Shown: positions 61,590 through 64,000 of the stretch, in pieces
How the letters are laid out: every line of letters starts with the position of its first letter
Position numbering within the stretch: the first letter of the stretch is position 1
Origin: Teredinibacter sp. KSP-S5-2
GTDB lineage: Bacteria > Pseudomonadota > Gammaproteobacteria > Pseudomonadales > Cellvibrionaceae
Assembly (NCBI RefSeq): GCF_032773895.1
Contig: NZ_CP120416.1
Location: 432,001 to 496,000 of the forward strand
Length of the DNA: 64,000 nt
Direction: 5' to 3'
Notes under the pieces: model-generated
The model's input: the letters and a program-made list of their open reading frames with translations, nothing else
Told to the model about the DNA's origin: nothing
Databases searched by the model: none
Made by a program: the position numbers and the translations under genes

Positions 61590-63035
61590 ATGCTGACCAC
61601 CTTGTATGTTGTTGACGATGAAGAGTCGTCGTTGTTACAACCATTAAGCGCAATAAGCTTCGAAGCTTACCTACGGGACTACCCAAAGCTCAACGAACCT
61701 AAATCCCGTGTGATTAATTTGTGCAACACCACGCGTTACTTAAGTAATGGCTATTATTGTTCTCTGTTAGCTGAGGCGAGACGTCATGACGTATTGCCAA
61801 GCGTGAAAGTGATTAACGCCTTACGTACCGACGGTGTGAGCCAGTGGTTCAATGATGCTTGCCTGGACAAGGAACTGCGGGACGAAGATTTTAACCAGCA
61901 GCATGTTTTGTGTTTAGGGGAAGTGATTGAACCTCGTTGCCGAAAACTGGCGAGCAGGGTCTTCCAGGATTTTCCTTCTCCGTTACTCACCATGAGTTTG
62001 ATCCGAGAAGAAAAGGGTTTTCGGGTGCATGTGCAACAGTGCAATTTGACGGAGCTAACCCAAGAGCAGCAAGCGTTTTGCCTAAATGTATTACAGGAGC
62101 ATTCCCGAAAAGGCTGGCGTAAACGCACCTCCGAAAAAAAATACCGTTGGGATATCGCGTTGCTTACCGATGCGAACGAAAAAGTCCCGCCGAGTAACAA
62201 GGGAGCGATTTCGCGTTTTGTTAAAGCTGGTGCAAAGTTAGGTTTACGTGTCCACACCGTTTCGGCTTCAGACTTACCTTATTTAAATCAGTATGATGGG
62301 TTGTTTATTCGCGAAACCACCTTTATTGACCATCACACTTATCGGTTAGCACGTAAAGCAGAAGAGCAGGAACTGGTGGTGATTGACGATCCGGATTCTA
62401 TTTTGCGCTGCTGTAATAAAGTTTTTTTACATGACGCGTTTAATTATCAAAAGGTGCCTAGTTTACGTACTCAATTTGTGAACAATGCCAGTGTTGCCTC
62501 TTTGGATGCATTGGAATCCAGCTTTGGTTATCCCCTGATTTTGAAAATGCCAGAAGGGTCTTTTTCCAAGGGGGTATTTAAAGTCAACTCGCGGGAGCAG
62601 TTGATCGAGGTAATGGAAAAATTACTGAATGATTCGGCGTTGGTACTTGCACAGGAATATGTCTTCACCGATTACGACTGGCGTATTGGTGTATTGAACG
62701 GTCGAGCTTTGTATGCCTGCCGTTATTATATGGCGCGAAACCATTGGCAAATATATAACCACGGTTCAAAACGACACTTCTCCGGTGGCTTTGATGCGCT
62801 GCCGACTTTTGAAGTACCGTCACAGGTTCTATCGGTTGCCTTAAAAGCGGCAGCGGTGGTGGGCAATGGCTTGTATGGTATTGATATTAAAGAGGTCGAC
62901 GGTAAGGCATACGTATTGGAAGTCAACGATAACCCGAGTATTGATCACGGCGTTGAAGATAAATACTTGGGTGAAGAGTTGTACATGCAAATTATGTCGG
63001 AGTTTTTACGACGTCTTGAATCGAGAGGGCGCTAG
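61590..63035 (+). CDS. RimK-like ATP-grasp ligase with N-terminal RLAN domain
   Basis: 481 residues. The N-terminal 185 residues are the RimK-like ATP-grasp N-terminal (RLAN) domain (SNGYYCSLLAEARRHDVLPS); the C-terminal part is an ATP-grasp domain with LILKMPEGSFSKGVFKV, AQEYVFTDYDWRIGVLNG and the metal-binding VLEVNDNPSIDHG. It joins an amino acid, probably glutamate, to an unknown acceptor. It is followed about 95 bases later by a GNAT-peptidase C39 fusion, a pairing that recurs in Pseudomonas-type genomes and suggests a peptide modification pathway. Confidence 0.9.
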   Translation: MLTTLYVVDDEESSLLQPLSAISFEAYLRDYPKLNEPKSRVINLCNTTRYLSNGYYCSLLAEARRHDVLPSVKVINALRTDGVSQWFNDACLDKELRDEDFNQQHVLCLGEVIEPRCRKLASRVFQDFPSPLLTMSLIREEKGFRVHVQQCNLTELTQEQQAFCLNVLQEHSRKGWRKRTSEKKYRWDIALLTDANEKVPPSNKGAISRFVKAGAKLGLRVHTVSASDLPYLNQYDGLFIRETTFIDHHTYRLARKAEEQELVVIDDPDSILRCCNKVFLHDAFNYQKVPSLRTQFVNNASVASLDALESSFGYPLILKMPEGSFSKGVFKVNSREQLIEVMEKLLNDSALVLAQEYVFTDYDWRIGVLNGRALYACRYYMARNHWQIYNHGSKRHFSGGFDALPTFEVPSQVLSVALKAAAVVGNGLYGIDIKEVDGKAYVLEVNDNPSIDHGVEDKYLGEELYMQIMSEFLRRLESRGR

Positions 63036-63129
63036 AGTGCGCCAACATATTTCCGAGTGGCGCTTTCGGTGTTCATCATTATGTGCTTCTTTGCTTCTGT
63101 TCCTTGTAAGCATTGCTCAGGGGTAAACG

Positions 63130-64000
63130 ATGGATAACATTTCTATTCGAGAAGCCGGTTTAGACGATTTAAGCGCACTCGCTCAGTTAGAGCAAGAGTG
63201 CTTTCAAAGCGATCATTTAAGTAAGCGCAGTTTTCGACGTCATATTCTTGCTGCACATAGCGACCTGCTCGTGGCAGAAAAAAAGTGCGATGCAGGTAGT
63301 CTGCAAATTCTTGGTTATGGTTTAAGCCTGCGTCAAAAAGGAACACGTTTGGCGCGTTTATATTCCCTGGCGGTCCATCCCGATGCTCGTGGTTCGGGCA
63401 TAGCAAAAAATTTACTCAATTCGCTAGAGAAAACTGTTGTGCAAAATGGACGGTTATATATGCGCCTTGAGGTGGCAAAAAATAACCGGGCAGCCATTCG
63501 TCTATATGAGCTTTGTGGTTATCGTATTTTTGGTGAGTACTCGGATTACTACGAAGACCACAGCGATGCGTTGCGAATGCAAAAAACCATTCGCAAAGTT
63601 GAACCCTCTTACTTCAATCGTTTTACTCCCTGGTATCAACAAACCACCGAGTTTACCTGTGGCCCGGCGGCGTTAATGATGGCGATGACCAGTTTGAATG
63701 AAAGCCTTCGTTGTGAACAGGAGTTGGAGCTGGATATCTGGCGGGAAGCGACAACGATTTTTATGACTTCCGGTCACGGTGGTTGTCATCCATTGGGATT
63801 GGCCTTGGCTGCCGCTAGACGATCATTTGATAGCTGTGTTTGGCTAAACACCGATCAGCCTTTATTTATTGATGGTGTGCGTGCCGAGAATAAGAAAAAA
63901 GTCATGACGGTTGTGCATAATCAATTTGTTGAGCAATGTGCGCTGAATGATATTGCCATTGCGTATCAGGATGTGACGCAGTATCAAGTGGAATCCTGGT
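63130..64000 (+). CDS. GNAT acetyltransferase / C39-like peptidase fusion (partial)
   Basis: Translated here; the frame runs off the right edge after 290 residues. An N-terminal GNAT domain (1-155; LYSLAVHPDARGSGIAKNLL with the acetyl-CoA loop, then RLEVAKNNRAAIRLYELCGY) is followed by a papain-like C39-type domain (about 175 on), with catalytic Cys in TTEFTCGPAALMMAM and later a GHGGCHPLGLAL block. It probably acetylates the N-terminus of a peptide and processes it. It lies directly downstream of the RLAN-ATP-grasp ligase, so the substrate may be the product of that ligase. Confidence 0.88.
   Translation, partial: MDNISIREAGLDDLSALAQLEQECFQSDHLSKRSFRRHILAAHSDLLVAEKKCDAGSLQILGYGLSLRQKGTRLARLYSLAVHPDARGSGIAKNLLNSLEKTVVQNGRLYMRLEVAKNNRAAIRLYELCGYRIFGEYSDYYEDHSDALRMQKTIRKVEPSYFNRFTPWYQQTTEFTCGPAALMMAMTSLNESLRCEQELELDIWREATTIFMTSGHGGCHPLGLALAAARRSFDSCVWLNTDQPLFIDGVRAENKKKVMTVVHNQFVEQCALNDIAIAYQDVTQYQVESW

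Overview
The window looks like chromosomal DNA of a marine gammaproteobacterium, most likely a relative of Teredinibacter, Saccharophagus or Cellvibrio. This is inferred from moderate G+C content, the mix of Pseudomonas-type housekeeping genes (QueF, a PA2817-like protein, MgtE, a RimK/RimB cluster, a BdlA-like chemoreceptor) with a secreted beta-amylase, and dense two-component and c-di-GMP signalling. No database search was possible; every family call rests on motifs read in the translated sequence.

Layout. 1-4140 (minus): a signalling operon of a Cache-PAS histidine kinase, a single-domain response regulator and a REC-PAS-PAS-GGDEF protein that runs off the left edge. 4836-9703: two regulator/enzyme divergent pairs (GlxA-type regulator with an isochorismatase-like hydrolase; cupin-AraC regulator with an NmrA-type oxidoreductase) around an acyltransferase. 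9772-17967 (minus): a LodA/LodB quinoprotein amine oxidase cluster with a c-type cytochrome in front, a BvgS-like kinase and OmpR regulator behind it, and an unrecognised protein that could be pore-forming. 18609-24492: PA2817-like protein, YadGH-type ABC exporter, QueF, a membrane nucleotide cyclase and a membrane-anchored coiled-coil protein. 24808-24895: tRNA-Ser(GGA). 25305-31672: an A+T-rich accessory stretch with a double-HD (HD-GYP) protein, a macro-domain protein, small membrane proteins and a BdlA-like chemoreceptor. 31892-34929: a DsrO/DsrP-like electron-transfer module with a tetraheme cytochrome, preceded by an FNR-like site and using an apparent AUA start codon. 35202-39814: K+ channel, LEA_2 membrane protein, RhlE-type helicase and two small heat-shock proteins, one with a ROSE-like RNA thermometer.

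40050-51345 is the most unusual part: about twenty short genes, all on the plus strand, mostly hypothetical, many secreted or membrane-bound, separated by attC-like recombination sites and by copies of a 167-bp palindromic repeat whose right end carries the R' box. It reads as a gene-cassette array of a chromosomal integron without a visible integrase (a CALIN). Cargo includes a TIR-domain protein, two VOC-fold proteins, a GNAT acetyltransferase, a polyglutamine coiled-coil protein and a DUF4242 protein.

51406-55109 (minus): an operon for a secreted AGE-fold protein, a secreted GH14 beta-amylase and a DJ-1/PfpI protein. 55545-57074: a soluble hybrid histidine kinase. 57361-64000 (plus): MgtE and a peptide-ligase cluster: RimK, an aspartoacylase-type hydrolase, a RimB-like retropepsin, a second RimK-like ligase and a GNAT/C39-peptidase fusion cut by the right edge.
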